The notes: generated by a model from the sequence alone, not told the origin. A stretch of DNA of 58,484 nucleotides from Curtobacterium sp. VKM Ac-1376 (GCF_015351025.1 NZ_JADKRV010000015.1:1-58484); one strand, 5' to 3'; positions 17,995-25,828 are shown, numbered from the stretch's first letter. A program made the numbers and translations.

Positions 17995-18012
17995 TCAACG
18001 GATTGCTGTTGA
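17995..18012. promoter_or_regulatory. inverted repeat overlapping -35 of the peptide/ABC operon
   Basis: TCAAC-N8-GTTGA forms a perfect 5-base inverted repeat that overlaps the TTGACA -35 box. It could be an operator for a repressor that is not encoded next to it. The assignment rests on symmetry only. Confidence 0.35.
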
Positions 18013-18039
18013 CATACTGGATTCGGTAGGTGATACGTT
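18009..18039 (+). promoter_or_regulatory. strong promoter of the peptide/ABC/M50 operon
   Basis: A perfect -35 TTGACA at 18009 is followed by an AT-rich -10 region: GATACG at 18032 (17-base spacer) or TACGTT at 18034 (19-base spacer). It is the most consensus-like promoter in the window and stands out from the leaderless pattern used elsewhere. A ribosome binding site (AAAGGGGA) precedes the ATG at 18067. Confidence 0.6.
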
Positions 18040-18066
18040 AACGCGCAACCAGAAAGGGGATGGTTC

Positions 18067-18321
18067 ATGTCGAACCTCGTGCTCAACGGAGCGCTCTATT
18101 CACAATCGGCGATCACCGGCAGAGTCGAATCGATGCGTGATCGACTCGCTCTCAAACAGGACCGAGTCGTTGTGCTCGTGCTCATCGCGATCGCACTGTT
18201 GCTCGCGGTCGGCCTCATCACAGCGTGGTGGATCACCTGCCAGAACAAGGGCATGTACCCGGCAATGGACATGCCGTCCTTCAGTGCCGGCGGCACATGG
18301 AAGGTGTACTGCCGAAAGTGA
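18067..18321 (+). CDS. small two-cysteine membrane-anchored peptide (candidate precursor)
   Basis: This encodes an 84-residue protein. Residues 1-32 form a polar N-terminus with SMRDRLALKQDR next to the membrane. Residues 33-56 are one strongly hydrophobic helix ending in AWWIT. Residues 57-84 form a polar tail with cysteines at 58 and 82, Pro/Met/Tyr/Trp residues and a basic end (YCRK). The tail is probably outside the cell, where the cysteines could form a disulfide loop. It is the first gene of an operon with an ABC ATPase, a small membrane protein, an ABC permease and an M50 protease, so it may be the precursor of an exported peptide (bacteriocin or signal). No family is recognised. Alternatives are an accessory subunit of the transporter or an immunity peptide. 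Confidence 0.7.
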   Translation: MSNLVLNGALYSQSAITGRVESMRDRLALKQDRVVVLVLIAIALLLAVGLITAWWITCQNKGMYPAMDMPSFSAGGTWKVYCRK

Positions 18322-18323
18322 AC

Positions 18324-19121
18324 ATGCACGAGGAGCCCGTGAATCCTGTCCTGGAGGTGATCGGAGTCGACAAGTCGTACAGCGGGCGCCCGGCACTGAT
18401 CGACTTCTCGATGACCATAGTCCCCGGAAGTATTCACGGGCTCCTCGGCTCGAACGGTTCCGGGAAGAGTACCGCCTTGCATGTGATCACGGGCATCATC
18501 GACCCGGACCGCGGATCAGTCCTTCACCATGGCGTGACTGTCAGCCAAGCGGTCGCTCGGATGCGGTTCGGTTTCGCACCCGATGACCTCCCGCTTCCAC
18601 AGTCTTTGACCGGCCGCGAGTACCTGCGCCTGCATGATTCACTCCGTCGCCGCGATGACTCGTCCCGAGCAATGTCCCTCGCACGTGTCCTCCAGGTACG
18701 AAATGCACTCTCAAAGCCGATCTCCTCGTACTCCCACGGCATGAAGCGAAAGCTTCAATTGGTGTGTGCGCTCGCACACAGTCCATCGCTCCTCATCCTC
18801 GACGAACCGTTCAGGGGGTTGGACCCGGATACAGCGCAAGTTCTCCAAGAATGCCTCTCCTTGTTCACCGCGGCAGGCGGAGCGGTCCTCATGGCGACGC
18901 ATGACTTGTTGCGCGCCGAGACGCATTGTGAGGCCATAACCATGCTGCACAACGGAGCAATTGTTGCTTCAGGTCGCACCCGGGAGATCGTTTCCAGCCA
19001 TGGCTCGGTCGGCCAGTGCTTCTCCGCGCGGATCAGCAGCGCTTCGTCGATGACTACCCGCACCGACCGGCTCCGCGCCTTGTTCGCCCCCGACGAAAAG
19101 GAAATTCATGAAGACCGCTAG
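18324..19121 (+). CDS. ABC transporter ATP-binding protein (peptide locus)
   Basis: This is an ATPase subunit of about 265 residues for an exporter of the ABC-2 type. It has Walker A GSNGSGKST (about residues 39-47), Walker B LLILDEPFRGLDP (about 154-166) and an H-loop in MATHDLL. The ABC signature is degenerate: SYSHGMKRK in place of LSGGQ, a form common in antibiotic/bacteriocin exporter ATPases. The start is uncertain between ATG 18324 and GTG 18339; the latter has GAGGAG just upstream. The gene follows the small peptide gene by 2 bases and overlaps the next by 14 bases, so translation is coupled. It presumably pairs with the permease at 19365. Confidence 0.88.
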   Translation: MHEEPVNPVLEVIGVDKSYSGRPALIDFSMTIVPGSIHGLLGSNGSGKSTALHVITGIIDPDRGSVLHHGVTVSQAVARMRFGFAPDDLPLPQSLTGREYLRLHDSLRRRDDSSRAMSLARVLQVRNALSKPISSYSHGMKRKLQLVCALAHSPSLLILDEPFRGLDPDTAQVLQECLSLFTAAGGAVLMATHDLLRAETHCEAITMLHNGAIVASGRTREIVSSHGSVGQCFSARISSASSMTTRTDRLRALFAPDEKEIHEDR

Positions 19122-19368
19122 CGTGACGTTCATCGGGCTCGTGCTCGGCATCGCCATCACCTTCCTTGCGATCGCTGCCACGATCGCCACCTCAGCCGTC
19201 AGTGGGACACCCGCTGAGATTCCGTTCGTGTTCTCGGCCACAGTCGGCACGGAGAATGGGCTGCCATCGGTGGAGTTCACGCCGAACGGGTTGGGGCTTC
19301 TCGTGACGGTCGCTCTCATCACCGTCGGCTACGCCGCCCTGCGCCTTCGCGCTCGCCCCCACCCGTGA
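19108..19368 (+). CDS. small two-TM membrane protein
   Basis: This is an 86-residue protein with two predicted membrane helices (about 7-31 and 61-79), joined by an extracytoplasmic loop of about 28 residues rich in Pro, Thr and Gly. The C-terminus is basic (RLRARPHP). AAGGA lies 6 bases before the ATG. It overlaps the end of the ATPase gene by 14 bases and the permease start by 4 bases (GTGA). Its size and place in the operon would fit an immunity protein, a transporter accessory subunit, or a guide for the M50 protease. No family is recognised, so these remain possibilities only. Confidence 0.75.
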   Translation: MKTASVTFIGLVLGIAITFLAIAATIATSAVSGTPAEIPFVFSATVGTENGLPSVEFTPNGLGLLVTVALITVGYAALRLRARPHP

Positions 19369-20822
19369 GCCAGACCATCACGGTCGCGCGCGCCACCGCG
19401 TTGGTCTGGATGTCGGAACTTGCTGGAGCCTTCAACGTCTCACGTCTGCGAGTCCTCCTCTGCGCTGCATGCACCGTTGCAGGCATCCTTGCACTCGGTC
19501 TTGCCCTCGGGCTGACGACAGTCTCGACGCTGAGCGGCCAAGTGCCGGCACCGATCGCGGCGTTCATGGTGGAGACCGCGGCGAGTGGTGCTTTGCTGAG
19601 CGCGGCGCTGGTGACGGTCGTCCTCGCGCTCACTGCCCCAGCGGGCTCGGCACTCGACCACCTTCTGTGCCTCCTACCGGTGACGAACAGCGCTCGAGCA
19701 ATCGGCAGATCGCTTCCGCTGACCGTGCTCACCACCATCGGCTCGACGGCGCTGTGCGTCCCGGCGATGCTCGTGGCGGGTCGCGTTCTCGACCTCAGCG
19801 AGGCGACGCGATACGTGGTCGCGCTTCTCGCGGGCGTCGCTCTCGTTGAAGCGCTCGCCCAAGGCCTGCTGCACGCAGTAGGGAGCCTGATGCAGTCTTG
19901 GCTCCGAACACCCTTCGCCGTCTCGTCGACGATCAGTGGCGCAGTGACGATCGGCGCTGCGCTCGTCGCTTTCGGCCCCGGCGTCATCGTGCCCTCGAGT
20001 TTGGCCACCGATAACGCACCCGCATTGTCCCTCCCGAGGCTGATCAGCGATGTCGCGACCAGCCGGAGGCCTGATCTGGCGTGGCCGGTCTTCGTGAGCT
20101 ACTTCGTCGTGACGATTGTGTTCGTCTGGGCAGTCAGCAAGATCTCGACTTCGAAGGCGGCGCCGTCCGCGTTCGCGCTTCTCCCTGCCGATCGGATACT
20201 CCGTGGACCGCAGGGGCCTTTCCTCTCCCAGCTCCTGGTGATGATTCGTGCGCCGCAGACTTCCCTCGCGATTGCCGGCGCAATCTGCTTGTTGGCGACA
20301 ACGGCCTGGGCGCTCCCGCCGAGCGTTCCAGCAGAGGTACGTGACGGCTTGGCCATGGCGGTTCCTTCGGCAGGATGTGCTCTCGTCCTCTTCGGCCCGG
20401 GGCGCGTCCTGCCATGGGCTTGGACCGGCATTGCGATCGGTCGTCGCCGCACGTGGTGGTTCGCGCCCATTGCAGTGGCGCACGTCGTCGCCGCTGCCCT
20501 TGCTTGGACAGGCTTGAGCGGCGCAGCCCTCCTCCTGGGCGTCGTTCAATTCGACGAGCTCACGGGGATGGCCTTCCGTGCGACACTGCTCTTCCTGTCA
20601 GCGGCACTTGCTGGCGCCCTCGTCCCGTGGAGCGACACGCAGCCCATGTCAGGCAGCGTCGGCCTGATGCTGACGACCGTGTTGTACCTGGGATGCAGCT
20701 CCCTGATCTCCTATCTGGATCAGCTCGCTGGACCACTGAAGACGCTCGGAAGCATCTGCAGTATCTGCCTGCTGATCGCAGGGTCGGTGACCACGTGCAT
20801 CCGACTGACCTCCTCCCGATGA
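19365..20822 (+). CDS. ABC transporter permease (peptide locus)
   Basis: This is a 485-residue integral membrane protein with about 12 hydrophobic helices in two halves (about 25-245 and 285-480), separated by a cytoplasmic basic/acidic loop near residues 245-285 (LLPADRILRGPQGPF). It lacks an ATP-binding domain and so is the membrane partner of the ATPase at 18324. Its length, with two fused halves, resembles permeases of antibiotic or peptide exporters. It starts with GTG overlapping the previous stop, and its stop overlaps the ATG of the M50 gene (ATGA). Strict coupling suggests that fixed stoichiometry matters. The substrate is inferred to be the peptide encoded at 18067. Confidence 0.82.
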   Translation: MSQTITVARATALVWMSELAGAFNVSRLRVLLCAACTVAGILALGLALGLTTVSTLSGQVPAPIAAFMVETAASGALLSAALVTVVLALTAPAGSALDHLLCLLPVTNSARAIGRSLPLTVLTTIGSTALCVPAMLVAGRVLDLSEATRYVVALLAGVALVEALAQGLLHAVGSLMQSWLRTPFAVSSTISGAVTIGAALVAFGPGVIVPSSLATDNAPALSLPRLISDVATSRRPDLAWPVFVSYFVVTIVFVWAVSKISTSKAAPSAFALLPADRILRGPQGPFLSQLLVMIRAPQTSLAIAGAICLLATTAWALPPSVPAEVRDGLAMAVPSAGCALVLFGPGRVLPWAWTGIAIGRRRTWWFAPIAVAHVVAAALAWTGLSGAALLLGVVQFDELTGMAFRATLLFLSAALAGALVPWSDTQPMSGSVGLMLTTVLYLGCSSLISYLDQLAGPLKTLGSICSICLLIAGSVTTCIRLTSSR

Positions 20823-21520
20823 TCTCCGGACCGCTGCCGCCCTGCTGTAGTCCGGAGGGCCCTGCCGTTCGATGTGAAGAGTTCGCACTGTCGCTCCGGA
20901 CCGACACGAACGCGAGGCGTCGCGCAGCGATCGACCACGGATTCATCGCTGGAGGCGAGAGCCGCTGGAGAACGGCCTTCACTGCGGGAGCGCTCGTGGA
21001 TTCTGGCGATGCGACGAGATTCTCGGTGTACGTGCGCCTTGTCCTGGCAGTCGTCAGTTCTGCGGCACTTCCTTTGACGGTGACGACCGCACTCGCAATG
21101 CCGACGCTTCTGGGCAGCGGAGCGACGTACGGGCCGTTGCTGGCGGTGCTCGCGCTTCTCGTCTCAAATCTCTGCCATGAACTCGGTCATCTCATCGCCA
21201 TCGGCCTGCTGTCAGGGCAGCGGTCGCACGTCCATGTCGTCGCGAGACTCGGATTCGCCCACGTTGTGCGCAACTCATTGCCACCGCTCCGCGAGGCTGT
21301 CGTCGCGGTGAGCGGGCCACTCCTGGTTGCGTCATGTTGCGCCGCCGTGATGATCTTCGCGACCCACATCATCGAGGTGGTCGTTCTCGCCTCGATCGGG
21401 GTAGGTCACCTTGGCACCCTGCTCTTCCCGGTCGGGGACGGCGCCAATCTGCGCGACGCCCTCAGGTCCGCCCGCTCGTCAAAGGCGCCCAAGGGCCGAG
21501 AGCAGGCCAGCCGACAGTGA
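20819..21520 (+). CDS. M50 (site-2 type) membrane metalloprotease
   Basis: This is a 233-residue membrane protein. The first 65 residues are polar with three cysteines, followed by about four helices. The zinc motif HELGH is at residues 120-124, preceded by a hydrophobic segment (LLVSNLC). A second motif FPVGDGAN near residues 203-210 supplies an Asp (207) in the position of the DG motif that gives the third zinc ligand in site-2 proteases and in bacteriocin-associated M50 enzymes. It should cut a membrane-spanning or membrane-near substrate, and the peptide encoded at 18067, with its single helix, is the obvious candidate. The 20819 ATG overlaps the permease stop by 4 bases. Confidence 0.85.
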   Translation: MISGPLPPCCSPEGPAVRCEEFALSLRTDTNARRRAAIDHGFIAGGESRWRTAFTAGALVDSGDATRFSVYVRLVLAVVSSAALPLTVTTALAMPTLLGSGATYGPLLAVLALLVSNLCHELGHLIAIGLLSGQRSHVHVVARLGFAHVVRNSLPPLREAVVAVSGPLLVASCCAAVMIFATHIIEVVVLASIGVGHLGTLLFPVGDGANLRDALRSARSSKAPKGREQASRQ

Positions 21521-21583
21521 ACCCTCGCCAACCGCCGGACATGAGCGCTCTCAGCGGGCCGGCAAACAGTCCGGCCTCCGCGA

Positions 21584-21802
21584 TCAGCCGACGACCGGCA
21601 CGAACCGCGGCCCGTCGTACCCGTCACGCGTGACGTGCGCGGTGAAGTCGGCGAGTGAGCGCACCCAGTGTCCGCGATCGCCGTACAGCGCCTGGTACAC
21701 GACCACCGGCTCCTCAGTCTCGACGTCCCGGGCGACGAGGAGCACCTCGTAGTCATTCCCCTTGAAGTGTCGGTAGCGGCCCGCGGTCACGTCGTCAGTC
21801 AC
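21584..21802 (-). CDS. DUF1653 family protein
   Basis: This is a 72-residue single-domain protein. The pattern RYRHFKGNDYEVLLVARDVETEE, then VVYQALYGDRGHWVR and a terminal F-x-GPRF block, identifies DUF1653, a small beta-barrel family of unknown function found across bacteria. It uses GTG at 21802, with TACCCT 7 bases upstream on the minus strand. Its C-terminus lies 63 bases beyond the stop of the M50 protease gene on the opposite strand. It is unrelated in style to the neighbouring peptide operon. Confidence 0.88.
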   Translation of the reverse strand: MTDDVTAGRYRHFKGNDYEVLLVARDVETEEPVVVYQALYGDRGHWVRSLADFTAHVTRDGYDGPRFVPVVG

Positions 21803-21809
21803 CCGACCG

Positions 21810-21815
21810 AGGGTA
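21810..21815 (-). promoter_or_regulatory. -10 hexamer of the DUF1653 gene
   Basis: TACCCT on the minus strand, 7 bases before the GTG at 21802, indicates a leaderless transcript. Confidence 0.45.
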
Positions 21816-21892
21816 CGGCCCGAGCGGTGGGACCACGACCGCGCGTTCTGCTTGACTGAGCAGCACGGGGAGCGAGCACCACGGGGAACGAC

Positions 21893-22645
21893 ATGACCAC
21901 ATTGAGCACGCGCGAGCGGGACCGTCGCGCACAGCGCGTCTTCTTCGTCGTCATGGCGGTCGTCATGGCGGGGGTGGACGTCTGGCTGCACTTCCACACC
22001 GGCGCCATCCGCCCCTCGGTCTTCTGGGTCCCCACGGTCGTCGGACTCGTGTACGGCGCCGTGGTGTGGCCGCTCGGCCTGCGCCAGGAGTCGAGGTGGC
22101 TGCGGCACCTGGTCGCGGCGGGGTTCCTCGGTGGCTTCCTCGTCCTCATCGCGACGAAGACGTTCTCGCCGTACGCCTGGTTCCTCGCGGTGGTGATCGG
22201 TTCCTTGCTGTTCCAGGCCTTCCCCCCGCCGAAGCGGCCCGCGGCGCGGGTCGTCGCCAGGCTCCCCCTGATCGAGGTGCGACCGTGGACCGGCTCGGGG
22301 ATCACGGCCACGGTCGTCGAGCACCACTTCGGCAAGAGTCGGACGAAGCCAGCCGTCGCCCTCACCACGCAGGACGGGGCCACCGCGTTCCTGGTGATGG
22401 AGCTCGCCTCGTTCTTCGACGGTGAAGCGGCGATCGCAGAATCGACGAACGGCGAACAGCTGACCTTCCTCACCAGGAAGGGTGTCGCGGCGAAGTCGTC
22501 CATCCTCGACGACGCGACAACGGGGATGGCCGACGGCACGCTGTTCCTGCACTCGGCGCAGGACGAGTCGCGGTCTTCCGCCGTCTTCAGCGACGACGAC
22601 GCCGCCGCGTTCGAGCAGTGGGTCCGCACGCTCCCCGAGGACTGA
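21893..22645 (+). CDS. hypothetical membrane protein
   Basis: This is a 250-residue protein with a basic N-terminus and four hydrophobic helices in the first 115 residues (about 17-35, 43-62, 71-87 and 93-110). A cytoplasmic domain of about 135 residues follows, beta-rich at first (ARLPLIEVRPWTGSGITATVVEHHFG) and ending in an acidic helix with SDDDAAAFEQWVRTL. The soluble part has the size of a PH-like or SRPBCC-like sensor, but no family is recognised. GGGGAACG lies near the ATG. It is transcribed toward the thioredoxin pair but separated from it by 91 bases with its own promoter. Confidence 0.7.
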   Translation: MTTLSTRERDRRAQRVFFVVMAVVMAGVDVWLHFHTGAIRPSVFWVPTVVGLVYGAVVWPLGLRQESRWLRHLVAAGFLGGFLVLIATKTFSPYAWFLAVVIGSLLFQAFPPPKRPAARVVARLPLIEVRPWTGSGITATVVEHHFGKSRTKPAVALTTQDGATAFLVMELASFFDGEAAIAESTNGEQLTFLTRKGVAAKSSILDDATTGMADGTLFLHSAQDESRSSAVFSDDDAAAFEQWVRTLPED

Positions 22646-22724
22646 GCACCCGCCGAGCCCGGCGCGACGCGCACACCTCGGCGTCACGTCCGGTCACGTT
22701 CGACAACAGTTCGTCGGCCGGGCG

Positions 22725-22730
22725 TACCGT
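22725..22730 (+). promoter_or_regulatory. -10 hexamer of the thioredoxin/DUF4395 operon
   Basis: TACCGT, 6 bases before the GTG at 22737, fits a leaderless start. Confidence 0.45.
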
Positions 22731-22736
22731 AGGCGT

Positions 22737-23216
22737 GTGACCGTCGGAACCGCAGTGGCCGTGCTCGTGGGGGTCCTCGCGCTCGCGACGGTCCTCGGTC
22801 TCCTGCTCCGCCACCAGACCGGTCGAGCCCGATCGGCGGGCACCGCCGCCTCGATGAGGCAGGACGCAGACGGCCTCGCGCTCGACACCGACTACGGCAC
22901 CACCGCCACGTTCGTCCAGTTCTCGACGCCGACGTGTGCTCGTTGCCCGGCCACCCGGCGCCAGCTCGACGCCGTCGCCGGTCAACACGAGGGCGTCCGA
23001 CGCATCGAGATCGATCTCGCCGAGCGCCCCGAACTCGCGAGCCGCTTCGACGTCCTGCAGACCCCGACGGTCCTGCTCCTCGACGCCGACCGCACGGTTC
23101 GCACCCGCTTCGGAGGCCCGCCCCGCCCACCCGAGCTCGCCGCAGCCCTCGACGCCGTCCTGACCACAGGCAGCACAGGCGCCTCAGGAACCACAAGCCC
23201 CCAGGAGTCCCGATGA
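22737..23216 (+). CDS. membrane-anchored thioredoxin-like protein
   Basis: This is a 159-residue protein with one N-terminal membrane helix (about 2-23), a short basic linker, and a thioredoxin fold facing outward. The strand TFVQFSTPTC leads into the redox motif CARC (about residues 66-69), followed by the cis-proline segment LQTPTVLLLD near residue 107. The expected role is thiol-disulfide exchange in the envelope. It overlaps the downstream DUF4395 gene by 4 bases (ATGA). Thioredoxin and DUF4395 are commonly paired in actinobacteria, which supports the assignment. The GTG at 22737 was chosen from the upstream hexamer. Confidence 0.88.
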   Translation: MTVGTAVAVLVGVLALATVLGLLLRHQTGRARSAGTAASMRQDADGLALDTDYGTTATFVQFSTPTCARCPATRRQLDAVAGQHEGVRRIEIDLAERPELASRFDVLQTPTVLLLDADRTVRTRFGGPPRPPELAAALDAVLTTGSTGASGTTSPQESR

Positions 23217-23692
23217 CCACCACGAACGACACCGACCGCGGCATCGACCCGCGCTCCCCGCGCTTCGGCGCTGTGATAACCACGGTGCTCCTCGCCGTGA
23301 CGATCGTCCTCACGCTGATCCCCGAGACGTGGGTCGCCGGCATCGTGCTGCTCGCGGTCATCGTCGTGCTGTTCGCCGTCGGAGGCATCGCCGGCATCCG
23401 CCGCCACCCCTACGGCGCGATCTTCCGCCGCGTCGTCCGCCCGCGCCTCGCCCCGCCCGCCGAACTCGAGGCCCCGGAACCCCCGACCTTCGCCCAGCAG
23501 GTCGGACTGTTCGTGACCGCGGTCGCCCTGCTCCTCGCGCTGCTCGGCGTGCCGTACGCCGCCCCGATCGGCGCCGCGGTCGCCCTGGTCGCCGCGTTCC
23601 TCAACGCCGTCTTCGACGTCTGCATCGGCTGCTTGCTCTACGTGTGGCTGGTCCGGGCGGGCGTCTTCCGTCCGCGGCGTGGCGTCGCCTGA
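23213..23692 (+). CDS. DUF4395 membrane protein
   Basis: This is a 159-residue integral membrane protein. After a charged N-terminus with DPRSPRFGA (the conserved start of DUF4395) come two helices (about 18-35 and 40-57), a Pro-rich loop with RPRLAPPAELE-EPPTFAQ, and two further helices (about 92-125 and 127-150). The last contains FDVCIGCLLYVW, whose CIGC is a likely redox pair. DUF4395 has been described only as a thioredoxin neighbour, and it may relay electrons across the membrane to the adjacent thioredoxin; that is inference. Its ATG overlaps the thioredoxin stop, so the two are co-translated. Confidence 0.88.
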   Translation: MTTTNDTDRGIDPRSPRFGAVITTVLLAVTIVLTLIPETWVAGIVLLAVIVVLFAVGGIAGIRRHPYGAIFRRVVRPRLAPPAELEAPEPPTFAQQVGLFVTAVALLLALLGVPYAAPIGAAVALVAAFLNAVFDVCIGCLLYVWLVRAGVFRPRRGVA

Positions 23693-23700
23693 CGGCTTAT

Positions 23701-23712
23701 GGCCTGGAGGCC
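23701..23712. repeat. interspersed GGCCTGGAGGCC palindrome, copy 2
   Basis: Identical to the 12-base element at 4336 and placed 9 bases after the DUF4395 stop. The following bases (CGCCGCACC) resemble the tails of the other copies. Confidence 0.7.
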
Positions 23713-23783
23713 CGCCGCACCTCGACCGCTCAGCCAGCGGCCGACGGGTGCTCGGCTCCAGAACACGGCTCTGCCCCGCCCCG

Positions 23784-23789
23784 TAGGGT
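23784..23789 (+). promoter_or_regulatory. -10 hexamer before the amber-interrupted gene
   Basis: TAGGGT lies 6 bases before the GTG at 23796, so the broken gene keeps an intact leaderless start. Confidence 0.4.
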
Positions 23790-23795
23790 GAGCGG

Positions 23796-24398
23796 GTGGG
23801 GGAAGACGAACGAATCATCCGGCGTGCCTGGCGTCGCACCGCCCTGGTCGTGTCGATCGCGGCGATCGCGGGGGCAGTGGCAGGTTAGGCAACCTCGCGG
23901 GACGAGGACGGTTGGACCGTCGCCCTGGCGATCTTCACGTGCGTCGCGATGCTGGTGGGTCTGGCCGGGATGCTCTCGTTGCTCCCCGCCAGTGCACGCG
24001 CGTCGTCGATCATCACGCAGGCGACCGAGGACCTGACGAGAGACCGTCGCAAGATCATCACGAGAGCCATCCGCTCGGGCGTTCCGCTCGCGGAGGACGC
24101 AGGCCCAGAACTCTAGCACCGAGCGCTCACTCTCGCCCGCGGGACCGCCGTGTTCAACGGACTGATCCTCGTCCAGAACCTCCTGCTGGTCGCAGGAGCC
24201 GCCGCTCCCCAGTTCGCCCGAGTCGTCACCGGCGATGCCAGCGCGCTCATCAGCCGCATCTTCCTGGCGCTCTTCGTCATCGAAGTGGTGTTCCTTGTAC
24301 CGGTGCTGGTCGTCCGAGGCCGCCGAGCTCGGCGCTACGCGGAAGCCGCCACAGCCGACAACGATCGCCGCACCGACACTCCGGTCTCCGTCGCATGA
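23796..24398 (+). pseudogene. membrane protein gene with two in-frame TAG codons
   Basis: Reading from GTG 23796 gives one frame of 201 codons interrupted only by TAG at 23886 and TAG at 24114. The translated parts match, residue by residue in character, the adjacent intact gene at 24395-24997: an N-terminal RRAWRRTA motif and helix, a second helix (about 45-65), a polar middle with RAIRSGVPLAED, and two C-terminal helices ending in RRARRYAEAAT. The full frame is exactly the same length (603 bases) as the intact copy, with no indels. The last 83 codons (from GTG 24150) could still be translated as a fragment. The most economical reading is a tandem duplicate recently inactivated by two nonsense mutations; amber readthrough is not excluded. 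Confidence 0.8.
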
Positions 24399-24997
24399 CC
24401 ACCGTGGCCGAAACGCCGGCCACCCCCGAGGCCGTTGCCCGCCGAGCCTGGCGCAGAACCACTGCAGTCGCCACAAGCGGTGTGGTCCTCGGTGCCGTCG
24501 GCGGATCGCTCTTCGCCCGGCAGGACAGCGCGATCGAGACCACCCTCGCGATCGTCGGCATCACTGCGGGAGTGGGTGGTCTTCTCGGCGCCTTGTCGAT
24601 GATCGCCACGACGCTCCGCCGATCCTCCGACATGCAGGCGCCGATCGATGGACTCTCGCGCTTCGGCCGGAAGACGCTCGCGCAGGCGATCGCGAGCGGG
24701 ACCCCGATCGAACCGACCGACTCCGACCTTGCACGACGGGCCTTCGACCTCGCCCGTCTCCGCGCTGCCTACCAACCGGTCGCGCTCGGCCAGTTCCTGC
24801 TTCTCTACATGGGGATTGCCGGCCCGCAGATCCCGAAACTGCTCGACGACAACTCGTTCGTGGCTGGCTTCAGTCGCATCCTCTGCGGAGCACTCCTCGT
24901 CGTGGCTGCCGCCATGTCCCCCCTCATTGTGCGTCAGACCCGGGCTGCACGACGCTACGTGCAGGCGGCCACCGAAGCATCCGCCCGCCAGCGCTGA
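24395..24997 (+). CDS. four-helix membrane protein, hypothetical
   Basis: This is a 200-residue membrane protein with helices at about 23-40, 50-70, 127-147 and 158-178, and a polar middle (about 72-120) containing GRKTLAQAIASGTPIEP. The C-terminus is basic and helical (RAARRYVQAATEASARQR). No family is recognised. It is an apparent tandem paralog of the amber-interrupted gene just upstream and starts with an ATG overlapping that gene's stop (ATGA), as if they were once co-translated. It could form homo- or hetero-oligomers with the lost partner. It is followed by an unrelated ABC operon. Confidence 0.8.
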   Translation: MTTVAETPATPEAVARRAWRRTTAVATSGVVLGAVGGSLFARQDSAIETTLAIVGITAGVGGLLGALSMIATTLRRSSDMQAPIDGLSRFGRKTLAQAIASGTPIEPTDSDLARRAFDLARLRAAYQPVALGQFLLLYMGIAGPQIPKLLDDNSFVAGFSRILCGALLVVAAAMSPLIVRQTRAARRYVQAATEASARQR

Positions 24998-25042
24998 TCC
25001 GGTAGGCCTGCCACACCTCGTGCTCCTGAAGTAATCCTCCAC

Positions 25043-25066
25043 CCTGTACGGTGAAACACCAGTACA
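25043..25066. promoter_or_regulatory. imperfect palindrome before ABC operon
   Basis: TGTAC-GGTG-AAA-CACC-A-GTACA is an imperfect inverted repeat ending about 20 bases before the GTG at 25085. It has the size of a GntR/TetR-type operator. No regulator gene is adjacent, so the binding protein is unknown. Confidence 0.45.
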
Positions 25067-25084
25067 AGGTTTCAAGGGGGCGCA

Positions 25085-25828
25085 GTGGGCATACAGATCG
25101 ACGAACTCACCTTCGGGTACCGGCGGGACCACGCGGTGCTCCCGGGGTTGTCGACGGCGTTCCCGACCGGAGCGAGCGTCCTGCTCGGGCCGAACGGCGC
25201 TGGCAAGTCGACCCTGCTCGGACTCGTCGCCGACACGCTCCGTCCCCGCACCGGGACGATCAACATCGAGGGACTGGGGAAACCGGGCACGCGCGGAAAC
25301 CGCCGACCGTACCGCCGGGGTGTCGCGTGGCTTCCGCAGCGGAGCGGCGCCTTCCCCGGCCTGACCGCACGGGAGCACGTCGCGTACTGCGGTTGGCTGA
25401 AGGGCTTGTCGCGCGCCGACGCCTGGGATCGCTCGACGGCTGCCCTGACCGCCGTCGATCTCGCCACCCGAGCCGACGCACGAGCGTCCTCGTTGTCGGG
25501 CGGCCAGATCCGGCGGCTCGGCGTTGCCGGCGCGCTGGTGTCCGGCGCACAGTGGATCCTGCTCGACGAACCGACGGCCGGACTCGATCCGGCACAGCGC
25601 GCGCGGTTCGCTCGGGTCATCCAGAACCTGCCGACGGAAGTGTCCGTCGTCGTCTCGACGCACCAAACCGAGGACGTCGCCGCGACCTACGACCACGTGA
25701 CCGTCCTCGTCGACGGCCGGGTGCCGTTCGCTGGTTCGGTCAGGGCGTTCACCGAGCCGTTCGCTGGCTTCTCGCCCGCCGAGGCGATCACCGCTTCCTA
25801 CGCGCGGTTCACGAGCGAGGACGACTGA
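25085..25828 (+). CDS. ABC transporter ATP-binding protein
   Basis: This is a 247-residue ATPase with all core motifs: Walker A GPNGAGKST (about residues 36-44), signature LSGGQ (about 138-142), Walker B ILLDEPTAGLDP (about 158-169) and an H-loop histidine in STHQTED. It starts with GTG, preceded by AAGGGGG. Its stop overlaps the ATG of the membrane subunit at 25828 by one base (TGATG). It energises the export system formed with the next two genes. The substrate is unknown. Confidence 0.93.
   Translation: MGIQIDELTFGYRRDHAVLPGLSTAFPTGASVLLGPNGAGKSTLLGLVADTLRPRTGTINIEGLGKPGTRGNRRPYRRGVAWLPQRSGAFPGLTAREHVAYCGWLKGLSRADAWDRSTAALTAVDLATRADARASSLSGGQIRRLGVAGALVSGAQWILLDEPTAGLDPAQRARFARVIQNLPTEVSVVVSTHQTEDVAATYDHVTVLVDGRVPFAGSVRAFTEPFAGFSPAEAITASYARFTSEDD

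Noticed and set aside
23886..24116. Pyrrolysine or selenocysteine insertion at TAG codons
   Set aside because: No such machinery or signal is visible, selenocysteine uses TGA, and duplication followed by decay is simpler.
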